NCBI RefSeq assembly: GCF_030272615.1 | Contig: NC_081409.1 | Span: 239,657,832 to 239,721,831, forward strand | Length of the DNA stretch: 64,000 nt | Direction of reading: 5' to 3' | Origin: Cryptomeria japonica | Lineage: Eukaryota > Streptophyta > Pinopsida > Cupressales > Cupressaceae | Shown: piece by piece, positions 36,196 through 48,545 of the stretch | How the letters are laid out: each line of letters begins with the position of its first letter | How positions within the stretch are numbered: the first letter of the stretch is position 1 | Translations under genes and position numbers: made by a program | The notes under the pieces: model-generated | Told to the model about the DNA's origin: nothing | The model's database searches: none | Seen by the model: the letters and a program-made list of their open reading frames with translations, nothing else

Positions 36196-36350
36196 GGGAA
36201 GAGAGAGAGTGTATTTTTCGCACTTATGGAAAAGTGGAAACAGAAAAACATTTCATTTTAGAGTGTGATGCCTTCAAGGACAGCAGGGACAGTTATGCAA
36301 ATATCTTGACAGCTAGCTCTTGGGATAACTTATTCAGCGAGGGGACTGTT
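36196..36350 (+). pseudogene. Relic of a possible reverse-transcriptase tail, copy 2
   Basis: The readable frame contains ECIFRTYGKVETEKHFILEC followed by DAFKDSRDSYANIL. The Cys, His and Cys positions resemble the C-terminal zinc-like tail of some non-LTR retrotransposons. The second Cys of the expected CxxC is Arg. No reverse transcriptase core is seen nearby, so the class is uncertain. Confidence 0.35.
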
Positions 36351-36390
36351 GACAGCTAGCTATTAGAATAATTTATTCAGCGAGAAAATT
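36306..36390 (+). repeat. 43-bp tandem duplication
   Basis: TTGACAGCTAGCT...TTATTCAGCGAG occurs at 36306 and again at 36349. The first duplication copy (33.5 kb) has only one unit, so this arose after the 2.7-kb duplication. Confidence 0.8.
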
Positions 36391-36845
36391 CTTGAGAAAT
36401 TGGAAGCGCTCATCATCATATTACATAGAAAAAAAACTGAAAAGCAGAAATCAATTTATAAGATGGTCTATACCATAAACTATGTGAATGTTAAAATATT
36501 CTTTTTTAAGCTACAGACAGTATGTTAGAATCAATTGAATTAGTCACTTGTGCCATGCAATAGTAACCATATACATCAAGAAATCTTATTAAAGAAAGCT
36601 AACATCATTCGATACCATTGGCTAAACTGTTAAATGATATTCAAACAACCACCACCATTGATGGGTATCCTCAACTGTAGAGTTTTCCTATCTCAAGTTT
36701 TAATTGCAGTAAGTAATGACCACCCAAGAGTGAAAATCTATGTTATAAATCAGGAAGCCTTTAACCAGTGTGCATCACATACGACCACTTATCACAGTTA
36801 TCAATCAATACAACATGCAGTACTGAAATTAGGGTAGCAGTGTGG

Positions 36846-36920
36846 ACTGTGTATCCATCAATATAGCAATTGTGTGTATGCATCAATAGAGCAATTGTGT
36901 GTATCCAACATAACATGTTA
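36846..36920 (+). repeat. Minisatellite, 25-bp unit, second copy of the array
   Basis: Three degraded copies of the GTGTATCCATCAATA unit, in the position equivalent to 34116-34190 in the older duplication. Confidence 0.75.
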
Positions 36921-37330
36921 TGGAGAGAGACATTTTGGTATGTTTCAATGTTTTCAAAATCCAACAACCAAACTGTTGTTTTGAATGGAACAAGAAAATG
37001 AAGTTTTTGGTTTGCAGGTAACCGCCCTAATAAACGAGGAACATCAAATCTGGTTTTTTGGAATATTCTTGTCCTTGATTACTTCTGCAATATAAATAGA
37101 GGTCGACCGTGGGTGAAACTACAAAGGAGCCCGTGAAGAAAGTAAAATAAGATTTGAAAAATATCACTGGGTTTGATGTTGATAGAAGCAATAATATGAT
37201 GGAATTGGAAAAAATCAGAGATATCAATTTAAGAGGAGCAGAAATAAATATCTAAAACAGTAAAGAGGTACCATATCATCCAAACAAAAAATACTGTGGA
37301 CAAGGAAGCCATGGCCTCCCCAGCCTGTCA

Positions 37331-40300
37331 TCAAACTTAATTTTTTTCCAAGTGCTGAATTTGTTTTGAAAAGTGTTTGGACATGTTTTCGAAATAAGGA
37401 AGAAGATTTTTGAATGTAATGATCATGGAGTGTAATTTGAAATGTTGAAAAAAACTTACACACAATCTAATCTAAAAACAACAATCTTCGGTATTATGGA
37501 TTGTGAAAATCTGATATCATTAAGTATTATTCAAAGTTGTATGGACACGGATACGGATACAAATATGGATACGGTTGGGTACGCCATACATATGAAAGAC
37601 ACACACATATATTTAACACAATTTTCTAAGTTATTAGAGGAGATTTTCATTACTTCAAAAGCAATATAGACACGTAATTGCTACATAAATAGTTATAAGC
37701 TGATTTAACAATTCACAATATGCAAAAATAGTAGAGTTGCATTGGAAGATAACCCAAAAAATGGGTCACTGAAATATAAAAACATTTAATTTGTCTGTCT
37801 CATTTGGTGTAGGTTTTGTTTATACCAACTTTTTTGTTTTCAAAATGCATTAATGAAGTTTAGAAAAATTAAATTTAGGAAGATTTATGTCAAATATTAA
37901 AAAAATCAAACCACATAGTATATGGCATGGTTGGAAAATCAAAGTTTTTTGGGCACGTGTGTATATAGTATCAGATACATGTGTGGACAGTATTGGATAT
38001 AGGGATTCATGCACCCAAGGAGGGACAAAATAGTTTTCGGCTACTCTGGTATTATTTATAATTTGAAGTGAACTCGATTGAGATATTTATTATATAATTT
38101 TTAATATCTAAGTGTTAGAAAAGGAAAGAAAACTTATTTGGGGGGATAAGATCTAGACATGTAAGGTTTTGAATGGTTAGAAATATAATTGTAATGGTAA
38201 AAAAAGTATATTCATGAACATTCCTATGTAGTTTGGGCTCATTTTTATTGAATGCTTTGACACTTACATATTGACAAGTGGCACAAGTTTAGCTCATGAC
38301 CCTATATCTTTCCCTATCCACTTCGTCTATATTTATATGCATATTCCCATAGATTAGACCCTTTCTCATCCTCATTTGTATTAAACCATGTAAATTTTTT
38401 ATATTTTTATCTCTATTTGCACACAAATACATACACTCACTCCATGCCTTTATTTGATCATTTCCACCTTGGTTCACTTATATGTCACTCACAAATAACT
38501 TGTTTCAATCCCAAGGCACATAGGATTAAACCTAAAGTCTTAATTCCAAGTTTTTTTTCACATTTTCACTAGTTGTTGTGAGTTGATTTGACACATATTT
38601 TTGTGAATTATTGTTACATCTTTGCATTTAAAGACATTCAATTATATAATTAATTGATATTCTAGATGGATGAACCAAGAGAGAACAAAGTTGAAGAAAG
38701 AGAAATCATTCCAATAGAAAATTTGGAGCATAAAAAAAAATACATTGAATCAAAATCATCTGGATCATTTGCAAGTCTATGTATTTTTTCTTCAATAATT
38801 TCTTATAACCATAAGACTAGATTGTATAAGGGATAACTTAAGATAATTCCACCCTCGTGATTTGACAATCTCCCCTAAGATATTTATAAACTCTAACTTG
38901 ATGGACTAAAAATCAAAGAAGGTAGAGGGAAAAGAACCTCCACACACATCTTGCCAGTTCATTCCCATGCATTAGTTTAAATGCATGACACTTAGGTTTG
39001 AACAAAAGGGACTCAAATCTAACAAAATGACTTTCATGTCTATAAAAAGTCTAAGATAATTAATACATTGAGGACATAAAATTTTACAATTGTGGTAAAT
39101 GATTCCTCTTTGAGATTAATTATATTTCTTCATGTTTGTTGAAATGTTTTGACATTAATTATATTTCTTCTTGAAAAAGCTAAGTGTACCTATCCTCTAA
39201 TTTATTTTTGAATATTTATTGTCATTTATTGTCCCAACTTCTAACTAATCTAGGTTAGTTGTGTGCTTACTATTTGGATTTATTTTATTAGATTTTATTT
39301 ATGCAAAAGGGATTTTATTCTGTAGCACTTATAAATTATTATTTTACATATTGTAATACTTAATTATTATTATTATTATTATTTATAAATAATTTTTTTA
39401 TTATTGAAGTTTACTTTCAATCTTGTGTGAGTGTTTTCAGAGAAAAAATGGTACATTTAAGTTTTTTTATTAGATTTATTACTTAATATGCTTGATAAGG
39501 ATTTAGAATAAATAAATATTTTTGGGTCTCACAAGTGGTTAACAACTCAAGAATATTGGCTTGCACTAATTGAGGGTGCCAAGAACCACCCCACAGTTTG
39601 CACATTCTTTTGGTTGTCTAGGTATTATTAGTAATAATGGCTTAATGTCATTACATGTTACATCCTGATTGTTATACATCACAACAAGTTCCTACCATGT
39701 CTTAAATGGAATGGGAATAATTAAAGGGATGAGCTAAACATAGTGATAACCTATACTATTCAATATTCTACTACAATACATTAATATAAGATGGGGTCCT
39801 ATAGGGTATAACATCTTCATTATCATGAGACAAGCTTATAAGAAGATGGTGCAATTTGAGACTAGAACAAATAGAAAGGGTAAGAGAATAGAAAGAGATG
39901 AGGTAGAACAAATAATAAGAAATAAAACATGTAGGGCTAAGGAGATGTTGGTACAATGGCATATAACTTTTTAGAGTATATAAAAAAGCACAATCTTGAC
40001 CAACACATTTGATTGCTTAGGATGTGGAACATGACAAAGCATGTCGATGGAATGTCATGCATTAGGTTGAGAAAACTGATGGGGTTATTACTCCTTAACC
40101 TAGTTTAATCCATTGACCAAAATAATGTGTTTGATGTTGCATATTTACTTAAGTAAACAATGATAACATGTTTAGTTTGAGGTTGAGGAACATTTGAATG
40201 AAGATGTGCAAAATGTGAGGTTTTGCAAGTTCATTTTTATAACTACAAACATAAATTGCTTTAATTAGTCATTGGCATCAAGATGTTTTAGAGTTTGTAG

Positions 40301-40607
40301 AGGATGATTCTATTGAGATAAAGCCATCAAGAGCTTCATCTAATATACCCAAATCATCGCTACCAAATGACTCGTCAAATGCATAAAAAAATTGTAAAAC
40401 AAGATGCAACATGATCAAATAATCATACTTGCTCCAAAATTATGTAGATGTAGAAGAATAAGAGAGAGGAGAAATATGAGAAAGGTGATGATGAGACATA
40501 AAATATTGATTAAGGGGTAGAAGATTTTTTTTTAAAGTTTTGGTTTTCTAATCTAATTTAGAAAAGAAAAACTTGTTTAAATGTTTTATGTTTTCTAAAC
40601 TAAACAT
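37331..40607. other. No recognisable gene; small repeats
   Basis: AT-rich sequence. A few GGATAC repeats occur at about 37545-37580 and an (ATT)n run at 39362-39383. No coding similarity found on either strand. Confidence 0.45.
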
Positions 40608-42233
40608 GCAACAACCTTCCATTCAATAGCGAGCTTGATTCCATTTACCAAAGCTTCATATTCTACAATATTGTTTGTACAAGCAAAGAGGATCTTGTAA
40701 GCCTTTGGGATTGAATATCTTTGAGGAGTGATAAAAATAATTCCAGCACCAAAACCTTGTTAAGTGAAAGACCCATCAAAGAACATTTTCCAGGATCGCT
40801 GAGTAAGGTGCATGATGGATTCATCCGGAGATTCTATGTGCAGAGGTTGATTGTCTTCAAGAGGAGCATCAACAAGTTGATTTGCAATGACCCGTCCTTT
40901 GATAGATTTGTGATCTATATATTCAATGTCAAATTCTGTAAGAATCATAATCCACTTAGCCAATCTCCCTGTAAATGTTGGCTTGCTAAGAAGATATTTG
41001 AGCAGATCTATTTTAGCCACTAGTTTGATAGAATGTGCTAGCATGTAATGTCTTAACTTCTGTGATGTGAAGACCAATGCCAAACAATCTTTCTCAATTA
41101 TAGTATAGTTCATCTCATAGGTTACCAATGTCTGACTGATATGATATATAGCTCTTTCCTTTTTATTCTCATCTTGTTGAGCCAAAAGTGCCCCCAGTGA
41201 TGTATCAGTAGTTGACAAGTAGAGTATCAAGGGTTTGTTTTGAATCGGTGGCATTAAGATAGGTGGATTAGAAAGACATTCCTTGATTTGATTTAGATGT
41301 TGTTCATAGTCTGCATCCTAGTTGTATCTAATTCCTTTCTGTAAATCTTTTGTGAATGGTTGAGATTTATCTGCGAGTTGAGAGATGAAACATCGTATGG
41401 ATTGGAGCCTCCCTTGTAGAGTCCTCATTTGACTGATATTCTTCGGAGGTGGCATGTCCATGATAGCCTTAACTTTTTCTAGGTCTACTTCAATTCCTTT
41501 TGTTGAAATAATGTATCCTAATAGCTTGCTAGATGTGACTCCGAATGCACATTTTTGGGGATTTAATCTAAGTTTGAATTTTTCCATCTTGTCTAAGATT
41601 GGACCTAGTTCTGATAGATGTGTTGATCTTTTCATAGATTTGAGTAGAGTATCATCGACATAGTCCTCCATGTTTTTGTGCATCATATCATGAAAAATTA
41701 TTCTTACAACTCTTTGATAAGTGGCACCTGAATTCTTTAAGCCGAACGACATCACATTCCAGCAGAAAGTTTCCCATGCACAGGTGAACACTATTTTCTC
41801 TTGATCCTCATGTGCAATTTTGATCTAATTGTATCCGGAAAAGCCATCCATTAAAGAGTACATTTCATAACTAGCAGTCATGTCCACTATCATGTCTATG
41901 TTGGGCAGTGGAAAATCATCTTTTGGACAAGCTTAGTTTAAATCTATGAAATCTATGCAAACACATATTGATTTGTCAGGTTTAGAAATAGGTACAATAT
42001 TAGATATCCACTCAACATAATCAATTTCTCTGATGAATCCAACTTTTAGTAATTTTTCTAGCTTAGCCTTAACAAGTAATGCAACATAAGGATGCATTTT
42101 CCAGATTTTTTGCTTAACAGGTTTAACTCCAAGAGCGATAGAAAGATGATGCATTATGAGGTCAGGATCCAGACCCGACATATCAACATATGTCCATGCA
42201 AAATTGATCTTCTTTTCCGTGAAGAAATCAACA
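40608..42233 (-). pseudogene. Tat-type Ty3/gypsy pol: reverse transcriptase and two RNase H domains
   Basis: Reverse transcriptase: 42181-41933 (KLLKVGFIREIDYVEWISNI) and, after a stop, 41791-41318 with SFGLKNSGATYQR and YVDD at the active site. A GYN-stop-IKIAHEDQEK stretch lies between. The gypsy RNase H occupies 41254-40800 (LYLSTTDTSLGALLAQ, YTIIEKDCLALV). A second, archaeal-type RNase H begins at MFFDGSFT near 40770 and runs to 40608 with NNIVEYEALVNGIKLA. Two RNase H domains are the mark of the Tat lineage. Integrase and 3' LTR are missing beyond 40608, so the copy is truncated. It is split by the CACTA element at 42234. Confidence 0.9.
42231..42233. repeat. Left target duplication of the CACTA element
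   Basis: ACA, matching ACA at 63496-63498. Three base pairs is the size expected for CACTA elements. Confidence 0.85.
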
Positions 42234-42264
42234 CACTAGTACATTCGGGTCAAAATTTCGATGG
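42234..42264 (+). repeat. Left terminal inverted repeat
   Basis: Pairs with 63465-63495 with a few mismatches and two single-base gaps. It runs into subterminal sequence rich in TCCGAC/GTCGG motifs. Confidence 0.92.
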
Positions 42265-42440
42265 CAAATCGTTGGGATTCCGACACAATTTCGTCGCACT
42301 ACCGACAAAAAAAGCCGTCGAAAACTTTGTGTCGGAAGTTCCGGCTATCCTTGTGGTCATCGCAATTCTGACATCACCTCCAACCTTTCCGACGACCGCC
42401 ATGGATGCTCATACCCCGAAAGAATACCGTCGCGATCTCA
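42265..42440. repeat. Left subterminal region with TCCGAC motifs
   Basis: Repeated ATTCCGAC, GTCGGAAG, CCGTCG and TTCCGACGA motifs in both orientations over 180 bp. In En/Spm elements the subterminal repeats are bound by the TNPA-type protein; this role is inferred here. Confidence 0.65.
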
Positions 42441-42687
42441 GCCTATCGTCAAAATTCTGACTCCAAAGGGTAAAATTCTGACAAAGGAGTGTCGTCGGAT
42501 GCACAACATCCTCGTCGGAACTCTCCTGGAGGCCGTCGTAATTCTGACAGAGGAGTGTCTTTGGATGCACAACATCCTCATTGGAACTCTCCTGGACTCC
42601 AGGAGAGTTCCGATGAGGATGTTGTGCATCCGACAACACTCCTCTATCAGAATTTTACCCTTTGGAGTCGGAATTCCGACGATAGGC
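42441..42687. repeat. Large inverted repeat, 91-bp arms
   Basis: 42441-42531 is the inverse complement of 42597-42687 with few mismatches. Between them, 42541-42596 is a direct copy of the inner half of the left arm (42475-42530). That copy meets the right arm with no spacer (CCTGGA/CTCCAGG), so the right arm can pair with either. Short open frames on both strands across it appear to be a by-product. Confidence 0.93.
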
Positions 42688-42732
42688 CGATTTTTCGGAA
42701 ATTTTTTTTTTATAGAAAAAGATTGACATTGG

Positions 42733-42905
42733 TATCTCTCTTCTATCTCTCTTCTCTATCCCTCTCTACTATCTCTCTTCTCTCTCCCCTCTCTAGGTCT
42801 CTTTCTCCATCCCTCTCTTGTTCTCTCCCTCTCTACTTCTCTTTCTCTACCCTCTCCAGGTCATTATCTCTTCCTCTCACCCTCTCTCTCTCTCTCTCAC
42901 CTCTA
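42733..42905 (+). repeat. CT-rich low-complexity tract
   Basis: About 170 bp of TCTCTCTTC, CCTCTCTA and (CT)n sequence, nearly all pyrimidine on the plus strand. Confidence 0.9.
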
Positions 42906-43814
42906 TAGGTCTCACCTTCCATTCCTCCATCATTACCCATGTTGTCAAGTTGCAAGATATTTTCCAAAGTACTTGGTTGCTAGGGTTGATTTGCTTAAGC
43001 GTTGGAGTCGAAGTTAGATGAGACCTGCATGATTAAGTTGTACCAAGATCTCAATTGTAAACATGACTAGGTTCTAGGGTTTTAGGGTAGCATAGGTCAA
43101 GATTGAGGTATGGTGGTCAAGAATTATCTTCCAATGACAAAAGACATCCAAATGATGAAGAAAGAAGGCAATGAACTCATAGAAGTTTGGAGGAGATAAT
43201 TTGACTAAGTTAAAAAAAATTTTAAGTCATGGTCATGATACTAGCTTGCTCATCAAGAGCAATTTGTGTGAATGAACCCTAGAAATGTGCCCATGCTAGA
43301 GAAGCAAGAATTCCAATAAAACCTAAGGCAATGCTAGTAAGGGGTCAAAATCAAAGAATTAGGGTACACATTTTTTTTTTGGCTAAGTCGAGATGTTGCT
43401 CAAGGATGACCTAAATCATGGAGTGTAAATCAATCATGAAACATGAGAGTGGATAGGTCTTGACCCAAGCAACATAAGTCCCCCTTGTGATTCCAGTAGA
43501 TATCACATCACAATCATTGAGTCTATCTGCAATATAAAGTCAAGACCTGACTATTGGAATCTTGGAGTCATCCCATTTGATCATGTAGTTTAGCACTTGG
43601 GAGGATTTTGTTCAAGAGAGGATAGAATACTTAGTATTTTATTTTGTGTTTCATAGTGCATAAAAAACACATCAACAGAAACCATTGAAAGGTTTGGTTA
43701 AAGCCTTCGAATCACAATCTCTATGAGAAGTTATCAAGAGTGCCCAAAATTTGGAAACTTTAGTATCCAAGAACATAATTCATAAGGCACCACTTTTAGA
43801 GCAACCAAAGAAGC
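42906..43814. other. No recognisable gene
   Basis: CACTA-internal, non-coding. A T9 tract near 43372 and no coding similarity found. Confidence 0.4.
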
Positions 43815-46800
43815 CTATCAATGTAATATTTTATTTACCTTGGATATGTTTTATCCTAAGTGTGATATTCCACTATTAAAAAGCTTAATTAGGTAATATT
43901 TTTACTTAGGTAGAATAAGATAATGAGTTGCACACTCTCCTTCTTTGATTGAGATTCTACTTTTTCCTTGTCACAAATTTGGAAACTTGGATAAGCAATT
44001 TCTTTTTTCGGTTTTCTACCTCTTCATGATCCTCATGGATTTGGAATCTTGGAAGCTATATATTGTAGTTTTTTCCTCAATTAACATATCAAATGAAACT
44101 ATTGTGAGCTTTCATATCTTAACATACCAAGGGCTTAAGTTTGGGGATGACAGGGGGATGACGAAGGGGGTGGGGTGGGATGCAAATATATATACAACTT
44201 AAAAAATTAATTATAAAAGGATGTGTATAGAATAAGTATAACAACTGTAAATAAAACTTTGCCACACTATGTAAATTTTACAATAAACATTAAAAATATG
44301 TCAATGATTGCATTGAAATTTGAACATTAACAATGGTGGTAGAGTTTTGGAACTTTGGGAACAAACTAAGAATAAGTATAAGAATTGCAGATGAAACTTT
44401 GGCATACTAAGTGTTTAAACTAGTCAGCATAAAAAAAATGGAACGATTGCATTAACAATAAGAATGGTGGGTAGAGGTTTGGGGCAGAGCTCCCATCAAG
44501 GTTAGGGGGCATTGCCAAACCTTTAATACGGATGACATTTTCACAATAATTTCACCATTTTTGTTTAGAATTGGAGTTTCTAATTGGGGGCCATGGGAGA
44601 CTCATAGGCATCCTCAAGATGGTCAAGAGACTCCTTGGAGTCCCTAGGACGTCCCTAAGTGGTGCGGCAAGGGGATGTTTCTCCTAAGTATTGCATCCTG
44701 AAAAAATAGGGATTTTGGAGGGGGGGAAGGGGTCCCCATGTTTCAATGGTTTCAAAAGATTCTAAGTTTTTTTTTTATCTTGTCATAACAAAATATACTC
44801 CTCTTGCATCCTTGGATGATTTGAAAATTGAAAACAATCTGACAAGAAAAAACTAACTTCTAAAGTTTAGACTTAGTTTTCTTTTTTTATCCAAGTCACT
44901 ACAACATTTCAATGATCAAAGTAGCTTTTTTTTGGTGGTTTCAAAGCATCTAAAAGGCTTGAGAAATTCAATATTATCTTTCATTCCACCAAAATTGGAG
45001 ATCAAGAAGCATGCTCACTAACAAGGATTTGTTTGTAACTTAAGGCAATCGACTAGTTTTTGGGGCATTTTCAGGTCTAAAGAACCTACCATTGTGTCAA
45101 AAAGGCCCATAAGACCCCATTTTCATCTAAAACTTGTCTCTTTTGGTCGTAGAAGCATTTAAGGAAAAAAAAAATCACACAACCAATGATATGCCTATAC
45201 CATACATATTTGAGTTAAAATAAAAATAAAAAATTGACAAGGTTTGGAGACCATTGAACAATTTGGGAGATTGCTAATACATACACTCAATTTAAAGTCT
45301 CAATTTGATGTACTTAATCTTCGAGAGGCCTATACAAAAGCATTTTGTAATTGCGAACTAAGATAAATTTCCATTTTTGGTAGTTTTCATCATGGATTAT
45401 GGTATTAAATTCCGACATTCGATTGTGAAGATAAATTTAGAGAACCATTTGTACTCGAAACAAGGGATAGTGAAAAATTACATTATGTAGGATCTCCTAC
45501 CCTATCTCATTGAATTCATTCCTACACCAAGTGACTATGAACAAAAGCGTAGGTATTTAACAACAATGACATGGTCCATGGACTAGTGATCCTCCTCTTG
45601 ATACTCCATCTACAAATGAGAACATCTCTTATACACATTGCTACTTCAGAATTAAAAGTTGCTTCTTCTATAACTTTCCATGATTATTTTCAATAGGATT
45701 ATATGTCTTCTAGATTCACCCCACTAGGACACATTCCTATCAAGCATCTTTACTTTTTTGAAAAGTAGACCACATTTCAGATCTAGATGACACCATAATG
45801 ACTTTGATTTCCTCTTGCAATATATTCCTCCATCATGTATTGCTTCATCAAAGTTCAAATTTGCTTCTTCAAGGGCTCTCAATGATTCTCTATATAGGAT
45901 TCTTCATGTCTATGAGATCCACTTCATTGGGAGGCCTACTTAAACATTTCACATCTGTTTGTGGACTCTCACCTTTCAAATATTGATGAAACAATTGAGA
46001 ATATTTGTCTTCTCATTGATGACAATGACCATCAAGTTACATCGTCTCCCATTGTAAATTCACTTGTTCTATCCCCACCATATCATGCAACATGACACAT
46101 TCTATTTCACATTAATTAAGGTCTCACACTTCAATGATTGTAGTCCCTGAATCTTCTATGGAACAATCACAGCTTAACATCAACATCAAGACACATGAGT
46201 CACTTCAAAAACCATACATCTGAATTCCTTTCTACATTCCACTTGAATGGGAATTCAACAATTTGACAACTCAAGATTTCCATATTGTGAAAGGAAGGTG
46301 CATCATTTGTTGCAAATGAACCTACTACAACATTCACCATTCAACATTTTGCATTGCTTTTCTCTCTTCTTTGTGGAGGCACCACCTTTAGGGGATGGGG
46401 TGGGTCTATATTATCCTTCACATATGTCACTTGGGATGGAGTTTTGTCCTATGGATTTTCTAGTCTCTACTTCGAGAGGGTACACTCTCTTTATAATTTG
46501 GGGTTATTTCATATTTTACATGGATACCTAACCTTGTGACCCATTTCTTCTTACCTCAATTGCACTTAAGGGGGTGTGCCAATGTACCATTTTATTCACC
46601 AAGTGGATATGTTTTATCATAAGTATGATATTGCATTTGTTTGTTTAGTTCACTTAAGTAATTTCTTTTAACTTGAGATAATGACTTGCACATTCTCCTT
46701 CTTTCATAGGATTATGTTTTTTTTCCTTATCCTCAAAAATTTGGAAACTTGGATAAACAATTCCTTGTCTTTTGGTTTTCTATCTCATCCTCATCTTCAT

Positions 46801-46862
46801 CCTCATGGATTAAAAATATTGGATATTGAGTGAAGATATTGTGAACTTTTTCATTTTCTCTC
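43815..46862 (+). mobile_element. Decayed retroelement inside the CACTA, with LTR-like direct repeats
   Basis: About 43815-44118 and 46573-46862 are direct repeats sharing GGATATGTTTTATC, CTCTCCTTCTTT and CAAATTTGGAAACTTGGATAA-type phrases in the same order. The right copy is preceded by CACTTAAGGGGG, a polypurine-like tract, and begins TGTGCC. That suggests a plus-strand element of about 3 kb. No domain can be read between the repeats. The copies are strongly diverged, so it is old. Confidence 0.5.
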
Positions 46863-48080
46863 TTATGAAATCAACTATGTTATGCTATTTTGATTTTATT
46901 ATCATTTATATTTAACAATTTTAAAAATGTTATCACTTACATTAATTTCTAGGTTAATATTTATTTTGTAGATTCTAATAGAATTGAATGCCATACCCAA
47001 ACAATATCTAGTATGAACTAGTTAGTTACAGGCTAGGTTCCAAGCGTACTTGGTAACACAATTTTTGAGCTTGTGTTTGTTTATGATTTAACAATTGATG
47101 CATCTAGCTTTGCTACACATCTACTTTGAATACAATGAGAGGGTGATTTTGTCTAAGCCAAGAGACCCTGCTATCTAATATCACCCAAGAAAGATACTGA
47201 TATTTTACCTTGGAAATATAAGCCTTTTGTAAGTATAATTCAATGAATTGTGATAATAACTTAAAACGAAGTGAATTAAAATTTGATTGAGTTCCCCACT
47301 GTATTTTAACAAATCACCTAGGAAGATGTTTGTTCCCAACAATTTCCAATTCTCTTTCCAAAAGGATGAAAAAGAAGAGAAAGGAACTAATTAATGTTGG
47401 GACAAAATTTAGAAGACCTATGTTTTGTGTCTGAAAGCTACTAGCCTAGAGAGCATGGAAACAATCTAAAGTCATGGGAGAGAGTTTCAGTTCTATCTCC
47501 AGAAATTATGTCCAGTACTCTTGTATTGAATTTTTAAATCCTTCTAAGTTTAAATGTTCACGAGGAAACTCTAAAATTTTAATAAAATACATAAATGAAA
47601 ACCAATTTTGTTTTCGTCGGAATACTTTTGAAAATCACATCACCTCAGTAATTGAACTGTAACAATAAGATTGCATACAAAGTGCAGGTTTGCTATGAAA
47701 CATGTTAAAAGGGTTAAACTGTTTCAATTAATACAAACACTGGAACTATTAAACAACAATAGCTTGTTGGTAATCAAGATTTTGGACTATACCCACATTT
47801 TACACCTTTTCATACAGTTACAAAGAACATAGAAAACATGTACGTGGAACTATAGATTCTAACATATGTAAAAATACAACAATCTAAATAAGAATGAGAA
47901 GCATGTGGAGAATGACATGCATAAATAAAAGGAAAACAAAAATCTCTCAATGTGTATCACAAACAAATCAAGGAAAAAAGCTTTTAGGCAGGGGACCGAT
48001 ATGATCATAAAAATTTCAAAACTTCCAAAGTATAGAGCATTTGAGATTTTACAGAGAATGCGCTAATTCAACTTTACTCA
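46863..48080. other. No recognisable gene
   Basis: AT-rich, CACTA-internal. Nothing coding seen. The stretch may include the 3' end of the downstream CACTA transcript. Confidence 0.4.
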
Positions 48081-48351
48081 TGATGAGGCATACTCACAAC
48101 TTTTACAGTCGCACCATGGTGTTGTTCGTGTTGGCTCTGTTGGACCCTGCAATTAAGATTCAATATACGTACATTATTCAATAAGATTAACTGTGCAACA
48201 TAATGAAATATTGAAAAGTGTGTTATCTAATTGAGCTTCACTTTGTTTCAAGAATAGTTTAATATTCTCTACTTAATAGGGCCAACCACATGAAGGTGGA
48301 AGCTCATTTGGCCCCTCCCCCCCCCCCTAACATCACTCTAAATTCCCCGTT

Positions 48352-48545
48352 AACATCTAACATTCATTCATTCTTTCATCCATTATTAAAATATAACATT
48401 CATTCATTATCACATAACATTCATTAACACATAAAATTCATTAACTTTCATTAACACACAACATTCATCAATAATCATCAACACATATCATTCATGAACA
48501 TTCATTAACACATAATTACATTCATTAACACATAAAAATCAATCA
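48352..48545 (+). repeat. Degenerate short repeats, ACATTCATTAACACATA
   Basis: About ten irregular copies of a 17-20 bp phrase built from CATTCATT and AACACATA, in what would be an intron or 3' region of the SET/TNPA-like gene. A pyrimidine run with C10 lies just before it (48310-48330). Confidence 0.8.

Larger units (their letters stand above)
32430..37330. repeat. Old duplication of about 2.7 kb with nested sub-repeats
   Basis: About 33180-34560 matches 35930-37320 at an offset of roughly 2,710-2,750 bp. In addition a 0.6-0.8 kb block (starting 'AGTAAAACCAA' at 32447) recurs near 34620 and 35365. A sub-block around 'TTTTCTTAGAATC...TAGGCTC...GATTCCTTT' occurs twice in the first copy (about 32900 and 33055) and once in each of the others (about 35080 and 35815). 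Copies differ by many substitutions and small indels, so the events are old. No intact gene seen. Confidence 0.8.

Noticed and set aside
37540-37580. GGATACGGATAC repeats as a telomere-like or element end
   Set aside because: Only a few irregular copies and no neighbouring structure.
42409-42908. Open frames on both strands across the left CACTA end
   Set aside because: They follow the inverted repeat and CT-rich tract and have no protein-like features.
44580-44760. GGGATGT/GTCCCTAAG-like phrases resembling small palindromic repeats
   Set aside because: No consistent unit or boundaries could be defined by eye.
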